This document shows, piece after piece, positions 15,829 to 26,857 of a DNA stretch of 34,249 nt. Position 1 is the stretch's first letter, and every line of letters begins with the position of its first letter. This DNA comes from Bacteroidota bacterium (GTDB taxonomy: Bacteria; Bacteroidota; Bacteroidia; Bacteroidales; VadinHA17): NCBI GenBank assembly GCA_029552825.1, contig JAKPDL010000100.1:1-34249 (forward strand), written 5' to 3'. The notes beneath the pieces are model-generated. The model saw only the letters and a list, made by a program, of their open reading frames with translations, had not been told where the DNA came from and made no database searches. The position numbers and the translations under genes are program-made.

Positions 15829-15931
15829 TAACATAGCGATGTTAATAAATTCGGTAATAAAGCCATTCAGGCACCGTTTAATAGTTGTAATTTTACGCCA
15901 CATAGAAAGCCGCACATAAGCTAATTATGTG
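15829..15931. other. ftsE/TPR divergent intergenic region with two short palindromes
   Basis: Within the 228-bp gap are two small perfect inverted repeats: TAACAT-agcg-ATGTTA (15829-15844) and CACATAA-gctaa-TTATGTG (15913-15931). They may be operators for the divergent genes, but stems of 6-7 bp in AT-rich DNA can arise by chance. No clean TAnnTTTG box was found for either gene. Confidence 0.25.
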
Positions 15932-16013
15932 ACATTTAAACAGTTTGTTCTGTTAGCGGGAAAATTTTAAATAATGGTGAAAAAGTGATTATAATTCAAG
16001 CTTTTAATTAATT

Positions 16014-19000
16014 ATGAACAAGAGGCTGCTTTTGATATTGTTTTTGGTGCTGCCGGCAGTTCAGCTTGCTGCTCAGATCTCTTACATGAATAAGGAAGTC
16101 AGCTCGGAATTTCAGAAGGGGCTTGAACTCTACAACAAGGAGAAATATACAGCTGCCCTGAAATTTTTTGATTCCTGGCTTAAAAACTCACAGGGCGATA
16201 ATGCAAACGAAAAGTTCGATGCTGAATTTTACAGCGCCATGTCAGCATTGAAGCTTTTCAACCCCGACGGTGAGTACCGGATGAACAGATTTATCGCCTC
16301 ATGGCCCGGCTCTTCACGGATTAATGACGCTTACCTTGCTCTGGGTGACTACTTCTACCAGAACAAAAACTACCGTAAGGCAGCAACTTATTATCAGCGC
16401 GTGAACCGTATACTGCTTCCTTCAGAAAAACTTCACGAATATTGTTTTAAATATGGATATTCTCAGTTCATGAATGGAAACAAAGAGATAGCCCTTTTAA
16501 TGTTCAGCGAAATAAAAGATATTGATACATATTACACTTCACCTGCACTCTATTATTTCTCTCACATTGCCTATGAGGAGAAGAAATATGAAACCGCAAT
16601 GGAAGGATTCATGAGACTGAGAAATGATGAAACCTTCGGAAGCGTGGTGCCTTTTTATATTGTTCAGGTATTGTATCTGAGAAAAGATTATGATGGAATA
16701 CTTGAAATGGCTCCTGAACTTCTGAAGTCGGCAGGTAAGATGAGAGCCGTAGAACTTTACAGGTTTATAGGTGATGCATACTACAATAAAGGCAACTACA
16801 AAGAAGCCGCAGGCTACCTCGAAAAATATGCTGAAGGGGCAAAAGCCAGCGACCGGCCCGACCGGTTCCAGCTTGGCTACTGCTACTATATGACAGGCGA
16901 CTATGATAAAGCCATTAAAATATTCCTCGACCTCACAGCCCGTTCAGATATTCTGACACAGAATGTTTGGTACATCCTTGGCGACTGTTACCTGAAAAAA
17001 GGCGATAAACAACGCGCACAGTTTGCTTTCGGGCAGGCATCACAGCTTAATTTCGATCCGAAGATAAAAGAAGATGCACTGTTTAACTATGCAAAGCTGC
17101 TTTACGAAACTTCTTATTCACCTTTTGGCGAGGCAATAAGAGCATTTCAGGAATATATCAACCTCTATCCAGGCTCCGACCGCATCGAGGAGGTCTATAA
17201 TTTCCTCGTTGCAACATATATGCAGATTAAAAACTACAGGGAAGCCCTTGCATCACTCGATAAAATCACACGCAAAGACGCACGTCTCGAGGCAGCTTAT
17301 CAGCGCGTTGCATTCTACAGAGGACTCGAACTGTTTAAAAATATGGAACTCACAACAGCTATTAACATGTTCGACAAATCGCTCGATTATGGAAAATATA
17401 ACAATCAACTGCGGGCAAGGGCAATATACTGGAGGGGAGAAGCATGGTACCGGCTTGGAGAATACGACAACGCAATAGCTGACTACCAGACTTTTATGGG
17501 ATTACCTGGCTCGGCACAACTCGATGAATACCGGCTTGTTAGATATAACCTCGGTTATGCACTTTTCAATAAAAAAGACTATACCAACGCCCTGGCTCAT
17601 TTCCGGAACTTCGAATCAAATGCCACAGCTGTTAGAGCCGATATCCTGGTTGATGCACGAAACAGAATAGCAGATTGTTATTTCATTAACACAAATTATG
17701 CCGATGCGGTTGAATTCTATAACAAGGTGATTGAGTTCGGCAAAATAGATGCAGATTACGCCCTCTACCAGAAAGGATTTGCACTCGGACTCATGAATAA
17801 CCAGAAGGGTAAAGCAGAGACCCTGACAATTCTTATTAACAATTACCCATCTTCAAAATATATTCCGGGTGCATTGTTCGAGAGGGGTAGGGCATGGGTA
17901 AGCCTGAAGGACAAAGCCAGGGGAGAAGCCGATTTCAACCAGGTTATATCAACCTTCCCGGGAAGCCCATTCGCACCGAGGGCTATTATTCAACTCGGAC
18001 TCCTCTATTTTGATACAGGAGAAAACGAAAAAGCTATAGCACAGTTCAAAAGAGTGATAGAAAACTACAGCTCAACACCCGAAGCACGCTATGCACTTAC
18101 CGGACTTAAGAATGCCTATGTAGAAATAAACGACGTTGACTCATATTTCGCTTATGTAAAATCTCTTAAAGGATTTGGCGATGTTGCCCAGACAGAAAAG
18201 GATTCTTTGCTTTATGTATCGGGCGAAAGATTGTATATGTCGGGCAATTGCGACCGTGCATCAGAAGTATTCAGAAACTACCTCAACGAATTTACATACG
18301 GCAGCTTCCGGATTAATGCTCTCTTCTACCTTGCAGAATGCGAAATGCTGAAAGGAAGGAAAGATGAGGCACTTGATAACTACCAGAAAGTTATTGAGTC
18401 GCCCGGAAGTGAATTTTATGAGCCAGCCCTGCGGTCGGCTGCTGCACTATTGTTCGAAAAAGAAGATTACCTGAAAGCATTCGGATTATACGAACAACTT
18501 GAACGTATTACAGACAATTCTGAAAGTCAGGTGATTGCATTGAGAGGGCAGCTCCGTGCAGCATATGAAGCCGGCGATGCGGAGAAAACCATCAGAACAG
18601 CTGAAAAGATCAACAAAGCACAAAATGTTCCGGAAGAGCTTCTCAGGGAAGCAAACTTTATGAGCGCTAAAGCACACTACAGCCTTAATCATTATGACGA
18701 GGCACTGAGGGACTTCCGGAAAACCGCTGTTGAGATAACCAGTGCACAGGGTGCGGAATCGAAATACAGGGTAGCCGAGATACTTGTTCTGAAGGGAAAC
18801 ATCGCAGAAGCCGAAAAAGTTATCAATGAATTCATTAATTCCACCACCCCGCACCAGTACTGGATGGCAAAGATGTTTCTCCTGCTGGCTGATGTAAGCC
18901 TGAAAAAGGGAGATACAATAATGGCAAAAGCCACCCTGCAGGGACTTAAAGAAAACTATTCAGTACCGGATGACGGCATACTCGACGAGGTAAAAGCTAA

Positions 19001-19034
19001 ACTTGATTCCCTGAATGCTGGACAAATACAATAG
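16014..19034 (+). CDS. large exported tetratricopeptide-repeat protein
   Basis: A 1006-aa protein with a clear signal peptide (MNKRLLLILFLVLPAV, cleavage probably near QLAAQ) followed by TPR/Sel1-like helical repeats almost to the end. Recognisable units include YNKEKYTAALKFFDSWL, NKGNYKEAAGYLEKYAEG, TGDYDKAIKIFLDL, LGEYDNAIADYQTF, DTGENEKAIAQFKRVIE and LNHYDEALRDF. It is likely a periplasmic or outer-membrane-associated scaffold. The middle part resembles the tol-pal YbgF/BamD style of TPR (NNYPSSKYIPGALFERGRAW), where repeats hold an outer-membrane complex. A putative outer-membrane barrel gene starts 18 bp downstream, so the two probably work together. The precise function is unknown. Confidence 0.85.
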   Translation: MNKRLLLILFLVLPAVQLAAQISYMNKEVSSEFQKGLELYNKEKYTAALKFFDSWLKNSQGDNANEKFDAEFYSAMSALKLFNPDGEYRMNRFIASWPGSSRINDAYLALGDYFYQNKNYRKAATYYQRVNRILLPSEKLHEYCFKYGYSQFMNGNKEIALLMFSEIKDIDTYYTSPALYYFSHIAYEEKKYETAMEGFMRLRNDETFGSVVPFYIVQVLYLRKDYDGILEMAPELLKSAGKMRAVELYRFIGDAYYNKGNYKEAAGYLEKYAEGAKASDRPDRFQLGYCYYMTGDYDKAIKIFLDLTARSDILTQNVWYILGDCYLKKGDKQRAQFAFGQASQLNFDPKIKEDALFNYAKLLYETSYSPFGEAIRAFQEYINLYPGSDRIEEVYNFLVATYMQIKNYREALASLDKITRKDARLEAAYQRVAFYRGLELFKNMELTTAINMFDKSLDYGKYNNQLRARAIYWRGEAWYRLGEYDNAIADYQTFMGLPGSAQLDEYRLVRYNLGYALFNKKDYTNALAHFRNFESNATAVRADILVDARNRIADCYFINTNYADAVEFYNKVIEFGKIDADYALYQKGFALGLMNNQKGKAETLTILINNYPSSKYIPGALFERGRAWVSLKDKARGEADFNQVISTFPGSPFAPRAIIQLGLLYFDTGENEKAIAQFKRVIENYSSTPEARYALTGLKNAYVEINDVDSYFAYVKSLKGFGDVAQTEKDSLLYVSGERLYMSGNCDRASEVFRNYLNEFTYGSFRINALFYLAECEMLKGRKDEALDNYQKVIESPGSEFYEPALRSAAALLFEKEDYLKAFGLYEQLERITDNSESQVIALRGQLRAAYEAGDAEKTIRTAEKINKAQNVPEELLREANFMSAKAHYSLNHYDEALRDFRKTAVEITSAQGAESKYRVAEILVLKGNIAEAEKVINEFINSTTPHQYWMAKMFLLLADVSLKKGDTIMAKATLQGLKENYSVPDDGILDEVKAKLDSLNAGQIQ

Positions 19035-19052
19035 CCAAAACACTAAAGGACG

Positions 19053-20807
19053 ATGAGGAATATGAAAATGAAAATAAACATAATGAAGCCGCTGATGATT
19101 ATTACTGCTTTTCTGGCTTTTTCTGCTCTATTCCCTGCCAGAGGACAGGAAACAGTAATAAAAAGGGAAATAACACTCTACAACCCTTATAAACCTTCAT
19201 TGCCCGATGTTGTAAAAAAGAGCTTCCTCCCCGACATGACAGATACATCAGCTGTAAAACCGGTGATCAAATATGAAATCCGGACAACACCCTACACGCC
19301 TCCATATACGGTTAGCCCACTTAAGGCTGCAACTATGGTACCCGACCCACTTACAAAACTCTATAACGGTTATATAAATATGGGTCTCGGCAATTACCTG
19401 ACACCCCTGGCTGAAATAAGCATAACAAACCTGAGATCCAAACAGAGCGGCGTTGGTATTTATGCTGGACATTTCTCCACAAACGGTAAGGTGAAGCTTG
19501 AAAACGGCAAAAAAGAGTTTGCTGGTTACATGGATAATAATGTGTCACTTTACGGAAGAAAATTCCTGGATGAAAGCGTACTTAAGGGAAGTATCGACTT
19601 TTCCCGTAAAACCAGGTATGCATACGGATATAATCCAGGGATAACAGATTATGACCCTGAAAAGAAGGATTTCAGACTGAATTATACTTCGGCAGGAATA
19701 AATGCTGGAATATCTTCTGTGAGACCAGATTCCTCAAAACTGGTATATGAAGCTAATCTTGATTATAATTTTTTCATATCAGAAAAAAACATGTACCTGC
19801 ACAAAGTGAAATTGACCGGCCAGGCAGGAAAGGAGGTAGAAGGTTTTTATGCTGGTTCAGGAGCGGGCTTTGAGTTTTATAAGCCTTCGGGTTATATTTC
19901 TTCATCTTCAGCATATATTGCAGAAATAACACCTTTTATTACCAGGAAGAGCGCCGACTGGAATGCTAAGCTGGGTGCAGGATTTGCGCTGGACAAATTT
20001 ATTGATGATGATGACCCCAAGTTACATATTTACCCCGACCTCAGATTCGGATTTAATATAATGCCTTCATACCTGGCTTTTTATGCGGAACTTAAAGGAA
20101 AACTTGAAAGAAACACACCTGAAAATGTTATCATGCTTAATCCTTTCGTGCTTTCAGATTATCTATATAAAATAAGGAATACATGCTATCCCTTAATTGT
20201 AAGTGCCGGACTGGAAGGGGAGTCGGGCATTGAAGGCAGATACAGGTTAAATGTGTCATATACAATTGCAGATGATTTTCTTTTGTTTACGAATTATGCA
20301 GGAACAAGGAATGACACTATTAATATTTTGATGGGTAATTATTTTAAACCACTGTTTGATGAGGCTGAAATACTGAAATTTCACGGAGAGACAGCCGGCC
20401 GTATCAACAGGCATTTCACTTTTTCAGCCGAAGGAAATTATTATAAATACACACTTACAAGTAATAAATATGCATGGGGTATGCCCGATTGGGATCTTAA
20501 ATTTAATCTGAAATATAATCTCAGGGATAAGATAATTGCTTCAATTGGGGTAAACACAACCGGGCCAAGAAAACTGCTGACAACTACTGATAATTTTGAC
20601 AATCTGTTTAATTTACTGGGAAGCTCGGAGAAAGAATATAGCATGCCTGCCCATCTGAACTTTAATTTCAGTGCCGAATACAGATATACAAAAATTCTAT
20701 CGTTCTGGCTAAAATTCAACAATCTGTCTTTCACAAAATACTACGAATGGGCATGGTATCCATCACTCCGGTTTATCTGCATGGCGGGATTTACTTACAG
20801 CCTGTAA
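19053..20807 (+). CDS. putative outer-membrane beta-barrel protein
   Basis: A 584-aa exported protein. Several Met codons precede the hydrophobic signal (PLMIITAFLAFSALFPARG, cleavage near ARGQ); the ATG at 19053 is the longest choice and 19083 is an alternative. After a Pro/Thr-rich linker (about 35-105) comes KLYNGYINMGLGNYLTP, which looks like a first barrel strand. Many alternating polar/aromatic strands follow (GVGIYAGHFSTNG, NVSLYGRKF, LNFNFSAEYRY, SFWLKFNNLSFTKYYEW). No TonB-dependent plug domain is apparent, and the last residue is Leu rather than the usual aromatic. It follows the TPR gene by 18 bp and precedes gyrB. A porin-like or assembly role is inference. Confidence 0.72.
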   Translation: MRNMKMKINIMKPLMIITAFLAFSALFPARGQETVIKREITLYNPYKPSLPDVVKKSFLPDMTDTSAVKPVIKYEIRTTPYTPPYTVSPLKAATMVPDPLTKLYNGYINMGLGNYLTPLAEISITNLRSKQSGVGIYAGHFSTNGKVKLENGKKEFAGYMDNNVSLYGRKFLDESVLKGSIDFSRKTRYAYGYNPGITDYDPEKKDFRLNYTSAGINAGISSVRPDSSKLVYEANLDYNFFISEKNMYLHKVKLTGQAGKEVEGFYAGSGAGFEFYKPSGYISSSSAYIAEITPFITRKSADWNAKLGAGFALDKFIDDDDPKLHIYPDLRFGFNIMPSYLAFYAELKGKLERNTPENVIMLNPFVLSDYLYKIRNTCYPLIVSAGLEGESGIEGRYRLNVSYTIADDFLLFTNYAGTRNDTINILMGNYFKPLFDEAEILKFHGETAGRINRHFTFSAEGNYYKYTLTSNKYAWGMPDWDLKFNLKYNLRDKIIASIGVNTTGPRKLLTTTDNFDNLFNLLGSSEKEYSMPAHLNFNFSAEYRYTKILSFWLKFNNLSFTKYYEWAWYPSLRFICMAGFTYSL

Positions 20808-20939
20808 ATTGTATTTGTATTTAGCAGGTTTTCAGTCTTCATATATATTTGTTAATTAACAAATTATGCCATGTTAATTACTTGGTAAAATAGTTAATAT
20901 TTTTTAACTCTTCCCTGATAAACATAAGGATATTATTTG

Positions 20940-20947
20940 TATATTTG
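20940..20947 (+). promoter_or_regulatory. candidate -7 box for the gyrB leader
   Basis: TATATTTG matches TAnnTTTG and would start a transcript near 20954, giving a leader of about 190 nt before gyrB that contains the whole foldable region 20981-21093. No TTG is seen at the ideal -33 spacing. Confidence 0.45.
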
Positions 20948-20980
20948 CAACGATAATTAATTTACATTATATCAAATATT

Positions 20981-21093
20981 TATCAAGGGTTTGAGAAGTT
21001 GGATCCGGGGGCAGCGCAGATATGTAAGAATCTGATTCTCCTTAAAAAATGCCTGTTCAACTTCAGGACAGACCGTAAAAGGGTCTGCTGATA
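20981..21093 (+). ncRNA. candidate structured RNA or leader element upstream of gyrB
   Basis: Several nested complementarities: TATCA (20981-20985) with TGATA (21089-21093) closes the region; GAAGTTG (20995-21001) with CAACTTC (21058-21064) forms a second helix; GGCA (21010-21013) with TGCC (21050-21053) stacks inside; CAGAT (21017-21021) with ATCTG (21030-21034) makes an apical hairpin; and CAGACC (21069-21074) with GGTCTG (21082-21087) makes a side hairpin. The block is clearly less AT-rich than its flanks. I see none of the signatures of SRP RNA (no GGAAGGAAGCAG-type apical loop) or tmRNA. It may be a gyrB cis-regulatory leader or a small RNA; identity is unknown. Confidence 0.4.
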
Positions 21094-21131
21094 GGAATTT
21101 ATAATTTTTAAACTGAAAAACAGTAAGTTAA

Positions 21132-23114
<1,983 letters not shown>

Positions 23115-23123
23115 AGGGGAAAG

Positions 23124-24239
23124 CTATACACCAAAAAGCTTCCTCCTTATCTCTATTGCGCTGTCGGTGCAGACTTCACTGCAACAGTAACATCTGATAC
23201 ATTTTTTGTCGGTCAACACAATGTGATTCTTCTTTGACGGATGCGGGGAAATTGCATTCACAGGACAGATTTTCACACATTTCAGACATCCGGTGCATCT
23301 GTCATGCAAAAAAACCGGCCTTCTTTCAAGCTTCCTCAGAAACTTCACCCTCCTTATGAGAAACTGCAGGGAAATGTTCTCCATCCTGGTCACAGGTACT
23401 TTCAAAAAGTCTTTTAATACAAGCGAATCAAGAGAAGGCCCATCGTAAACAATTTCATCAACTGATGTAAGCCATTCTCCTCTTGATAGTCCAATCCGGT
23501 TGGTTGGTATATCAATGGGTTTATAGCCCGCAATAGTTGAGGCAATTATATCAAGTGCAAGCGGATTGGCTGATCCAATCAAAAGACCAATCTTTTTCGG
23601 AAAACCATTTGCAGGCCCCGGACCTTCCATCCCGTAAATGGCATCCATAAGAAAATAATCCGGTAGCACTGCTTCATTCAGGTCAACAAGAAACCTGCTG
23701 AATGCCATTCTGTTCTGATAAAGTGCATGCTGCTTGCCTTTTATAAACCCGGGAACAACGCCCAGAGTGTTCTTTATAGCTCCTGTGAAATAAGCAAGTT
23801 CATGATTCTTAAATTTTGGAAGAGAAATTATAAGATCAACATCCCTTATTACTGAGGCAACTTTTATCTTTTTTCCATTCCGGAGATTTACCTCAACAGG
23901 CTTTTCCTTGAAATCAACCCATTGCACGCCAGTGCGCCTGCATACATCTTCAATTCCGCATTTCACAGGACGAAAATTACCAATATGAACCGAAGGTGAA
24001 TCACCAACCACCACTTCAGCACCTTTCGATTGTATATACCTGATTACAGCTTCCACCACCACAGGATGAGTGCAAATGCTCTTCTCAGGCGGAGAGTCAG
24101 TCAAAATGTTCGGCTTAATAAGAACCCTTTTTCCGGTAAGGTCAGGTCCTTCAGAATTTTCATAAACATCTGCCACAACCCTGATAACTTCTTCTAAATT
24201 ATAACTATCACACTTTCTTATTGTTACTTTCCTGTTCAT
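23124..24239 (-). CDS. DUF362 domain protein with C-terminal 2[4Fe-4S] ferredoxin domain
   Basis: A 371-aa cytoplasmic protein. Residues of about 1-300 are the DUF362 domain (KRVLIKPNILTDSPPEKSICTHPVVVEAVIRY is split over its conserved N-terminal block; GDSPSVHIGNF and SLPKFKNHELAYFTGAIKN are further family blocks). The tail carries two CxxCxxCxxxC clusters, Cys315/318/321/325 and Cys347/350/353/357, with the Pro of a bacterial 8Fe ferredoxin. Members are presumed redox or iron-sulfur proteins, but no reaction is established from sequence. The gene stands 57 bp downstream of dacB on the same strand and could be the last gene of an rlmN-dacB transcript. No own promoter is obvious. Confidence 0.85.
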   Translation of the reverse strand: MNRKVTIRKCDSYNLEEVIRVVADVYENSEGPDLTGKRVLIKPNILTDSPPEKSICTHPVVVEAVIRYIQSKGAEVVVGDSPSVHIGNFRPVKCGIEDVCRRTGVQWVDFKEKPVEVNLRNGKKIKVASVIRDVDLIISLPKFKNHELAYFTGAIKNTLGVVPGFIKGKQHALYQNRMAFSRFLVDLNEAVLPDYFLMDAIYGMEGPGPANGFPKKIGLLIGSANPLALDIIASTIAGYKPIDIPTNRIGLSRGEWLTSVDEIVYDGPSLDSLVLKDFLKVPVTRMENISLQFLIRRVKFLRKLERRPVFLHDRCTGCLKCVKICPVNAISPHPSKKNHIVLTDKKCIRCYCCSEVCTDSAIEIRRKLFGV

Positions 24240-24296
24240 TTAAAGTTCGTTTATAAAAAATTAGTTTGGTTTTCGCAGTCAAAAGAAAAAACTTTA

Positions 24297-25739
24297 TTAA
24301 TTGTTCACAACCGCCTCCTTCAATATTTCTTCAATATATCTTGTGACATTTCCCGAAGAACCTGAATAATTGTTAACTATAATACAGAAAACCAGCTCTT
24401 TTCCTGAAACACTTTTAAGATAACCGGCATAACTTCTTATTCCAGCCATGGAACCACTTTTTGCGTTTAGCCTTCCTTCAAACTCCGGACCCCTGAAAAC
24501 ATTCTTCAAAGTTCCTTCAGCACCTGCTTCTGGCAGTGAATTTATAAAGTGAGCATAATTATTGCTGTTTTTCATATATAGAAGCAATGAAACAATGCCG
24601 CTTGCATTAACAAGATTACGGGGCGAAAGACCGCTTCCGTCAATAATAACCATACCAGGATTATATATACCGTTTTTTTTCAGGAAATCGTTTATTACCT
24701 CAAGACCGGCACTGGCTGAACCATTTTCTCTGAATGCTTTTCCAAGCTCTTTTACCAGGTGTTCGGCATACAGATTGATACTTTCGTGATTCAATACTTC
24801 GATTATCTCATTCAAAGGTGGCGAAAGAGTTTCATTTATTATTGTATTGTTTTGATTTTTAATTTGTTTTTTAAGCCTGTATGTAGAAGGATTACCCGAA
24901 ACTTTTATACCTTTTTTTATAAGTTTCCCCGTAAGTATTTTTGCTGCAACAAGAGGAGGATCTGTTATAGCTGCTTTTAGAATGAAATCTTCACGGTTAG
25001 GCGGAATAGTCCCAGAAATCCAGCCTTTGTTTCCGTATGGAGAACAGAAAACATATCCCCGGTCGGTTGTCCCTGATGCAATGAGGTTGCTAATGTATTC
25101 ATTACCAGCCTCAAATGGTTCAATCATTATAATTTCAGGTGCTGAACCTTCTTCATACGTTCTGAAATGTATTTTTGAAGTGTTGTCAAATACCGACAGG
25201 CCATATACTCCTGCGCCATAATAGTTGCCGATATCTTCCCACACCCAGCCATCAGGTACCGGTTCATAATCAAAATATGAATCGTCGGTGATAACCCTTC
25301 CTTTTATTTTTTTAATCCCCGAACTCCTGACTGCTGCCGCCCAGTCATTAAAAAGATTTCCATAATGTTCAGTAAATCGTTCGGATGCCAGACAGGGATC
25401 ACCTCCGCCTTTTATAATTATATCTCCCTTAAGGACCCCTGAATTTTTCAAAAGAGTTCCTGAATACTCAAGTGTGGTTCTGAACCTGTAGTCGGGACCG
25501 AGCAGTTCAAGAGCCGCAGCAGTGGTTATCAGCTTCAAAACAGACGCAGGAGTCAGGCTTCTGTTACTGTCATATTCGGCTAAAGTATCACCCGTTACGG
25601 CATCTTTTATTAAAAATGAAATGGATGCATGCTGCATCAGTGAGTCGGAAAGAAACCTTTCCAGAGCAGCAGTCTGTGATTCTGATTTTATGGTGATAAA
25701 CGCAAGAAAGAGTATTGTTGTTGAAATCAGCTTGTTCAT
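24297..25739 (-). CDS. dacB: D-alanyl-D-alanine carboxypeptidase/endopeptidase (PBP4 type)
   Basis: Periplasmic low-molecular-mass class C penicillin-binding protein, 480 aa, which trims or cleaves peptidoglycan cross-links. A signal peptide (MNKLISTTILFLAFITIKSES) is followed by the three active-site motifs in order: SxxK at Ser66-Lys69 (PASVLK), SxN at Ser320-Asn322 (HESINLYAE) and KSG at 427-429 (LNAKSGSMAG, a conservative form of KTG). DGSGLSPRN (367-375) is a further S13-family block. The large insertion between SxxK and SxN is as expected for PBP4. Its ATG overlaps the end of rlmN by 4 bp, so the two are translationally coupled although functionally unrelated. Confidence 0.94.
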   Translation of the reverse strand: MNKLISTTILFLAFITIKSESQTAALERFLSDSLMQHASISFLIKDAVTGDTLAEYDSNRSLTPASVLKLITTAAALELLGPDYRFRTTLEYSGTLLKNSGVLKGDIIIKGGGDPCLASERFTEHYGNLFNDWAAAVRSSGIKKIKGRVITDDSYFDYEPVPDGWVWEDIGNYYGAGVYGLSVFDNTSKIHFRTYEEGSAPEIIMIEPFEAGNEYISNLIASGTTDRGYVFCSPYGNKGWISGTIPPNREDFILKAAITDPPLVAAKILTGKLIKKGIKVSGNPSTYRLKKQIKNQNNTIINETLSPPLNEIIEVLNHESINLYAEHLVKELGKAFRENGSASAGLEVINDFLKKNGIYNPGMVIIDGSGLSPRNLVNASGIVSLLLYMKNSNNYAHFINSLPEAGAEGTLKNVFRGPEFEGRLNAKSGSMAGIRSYAGYLKSVSGKELVFCIIVNNYSGSSGNVTRYIEEILKEAVVNN

Positions 25740-26767
25740 GACCTGGTTTTATTTCTTGAAAGGGTGGAAAGAAGTCCGCATGCCGCCTTGATATCCTCTC
25801 CACGACTGGCTCTTATAGTGGCAACAATACCTTTTTTATTGAGCATATCTCTGAATTTTTTTACTTCTTCAATACCGGGACTTTCGAAGCTGACGCCGGG
25901 AATTTTATGAAACCTTATAAGGTTAACACGGCATCGTATTCCGTTAAGGAGTCTGGAGAGCTCTTTAATATGTGCCGGTGTATCATTAAAGCCTTTGAAA
26001 AGGATATACTCGAATGAGACACGTCTCTGTCCTGTTATTCCTGCATTTCTTATAATTTCAATGACTTCCCTGACAGGATTTGTTCTTTGAACCGGCATTA
26101 GCATAAGTCTTTCCTCATCGAATGGTGTATGAAGACTTACTGCCAGATGAACTCTGCTTCTTTCAAGAAAGGCAGTCATCTTTTCTACAATGCCAACCGT
26201 ACTGACAGTTATGCGCGTTGGGCTCCATGCATACCCCCAGTCGGATGTAAGTATTTCCAGACTTTTCAAAACCTCTTCGATGTTATCAAGAGGTTCGCCC
26301 ATACCCATATAGACTATATTCGTGATCCTTGAAAACTCTGGAAGGCTTCTGAACTGGTTGAGTATCTCATTCGACGACAGGTTACCCTGAAATCCCTGTT
26401 TGCCAGTCATACAGAAAAGGCATCCCATTTTGCATCCTGCCTGGGTTGAAACGCATATCGTTGCACGCTCCTTTTCCGGTATAAAAGCTGTTTCTATATA
26501 TTTGTCATCCAATACTTTGTATAGATATTTCTTTGTCCCGTCAGAACTTTCAAGGTATTCGGCAGGAGAGGAGAGCCCGTATTCAAATTCTGAAGAAAGC
26601 ATATCCCTTGCCTTCTTTGAGAGGTTTGTCATCTCCTCGACAGAAGAAATTTGATGTTTATACAGCCAGTCAGCTATCTGACGAGCCGAATAACCTGGCA
26701 AACCAATACGTCGTGTAATGGCAATCAGCTCATTAATTGTCTTTCCGTATAACGGTTCTTTTTTCAT
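25736..26767 (-). CDS. rlmN: 23S rRNA (adenine-C2)-methyltransferase RlmN
   Basis: Radical-SAM enzyme that methylates C2 of A2503 in 23S rRNA and A37 of some tRNAs. At 343 aa it has the family length. The cluster motif CxxxCxxC is Cys112/116/119 (AGCKMGCLFC), preceded by TICVSTQ. GMGEPLDN is the SAM-binding block. The mechanistic methyl-carrier Cys is Cys330 in IKAACGLL near the C-terminus, so the protein looks active. The N-terminal accessory domain spans about residues 1-90. RlmN rather than Cfr is supported by genomic context and the normal N-terminal region. It is the first gene of a minus-strand run with dacB (4-bp overlap). Confidence 0.95.
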   Translation of the reverse strand: MKKEPLYGKTINELIAITRRIGLPGYSARQIADWLYKHQISSVEEMTNLSKKARDMLSSEFEYGLSSPAEYLESSDGTKKYLYKVLDDKYIETAFIPEKERATICVSTQAGCKMGCLFCMTGKQGFQGNLSSNEILNQFRSLPEFSRITNIVYMGMGEPLDNIEEVLKSLEILTSDWGYAWSPTRITVSTVGIVEKMTAFLERSRVHLAVSLHTPFDEERLMLMPVQRTNPVREVIEIIRNAGITGQRRVSFEYILFKGFNDTPAHIKELSRLLNGIRCRVNLIRFHKIPGVSFESPGIEEVKKFRDMLNKKGIVATIRASRGEDIKAACGLLSTLSRNKTRS

Positions 26768-26791
26768 AAGCTATATAATATAATCTATATT

Positions 26792-26857
26792 CCCTGTGCC
26801 CTGAGCTCTGAGCTCTGTGCTCACCCGCTACGCGGGGCTCCGCTTCGCTCCGTGAGC
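26792..26857 (-). repeat. GC-rich palindromic repeat-like element, possible terminator
   Basis: Directly after the stop of the minus-strand hydrolase, GCTCAC (26819-26824) pairs with GTGAGC (26852-26857), enclosing a smaller stem CCGC/GCGG and the phrase CTCCGCTTCGCTCC. Next to it is a short tandem of CTGAGCT (26801-26814), then CTGTGCTC. The element is far more GC-rich than its AT-rich surroundings and looks like an interspersed repeat. It could terminate the upstream minus-strand gene. Confidence 0.55.

Noticed and set aside
20981-21093. SRP RNA or tmRNA as identity for the gyrB leader
   Set aside because: The SRP apical loop (GGAAGGAAGCAG-like) and the tmRNA ends are absent, so only an unnamed structured RNA is proposed.
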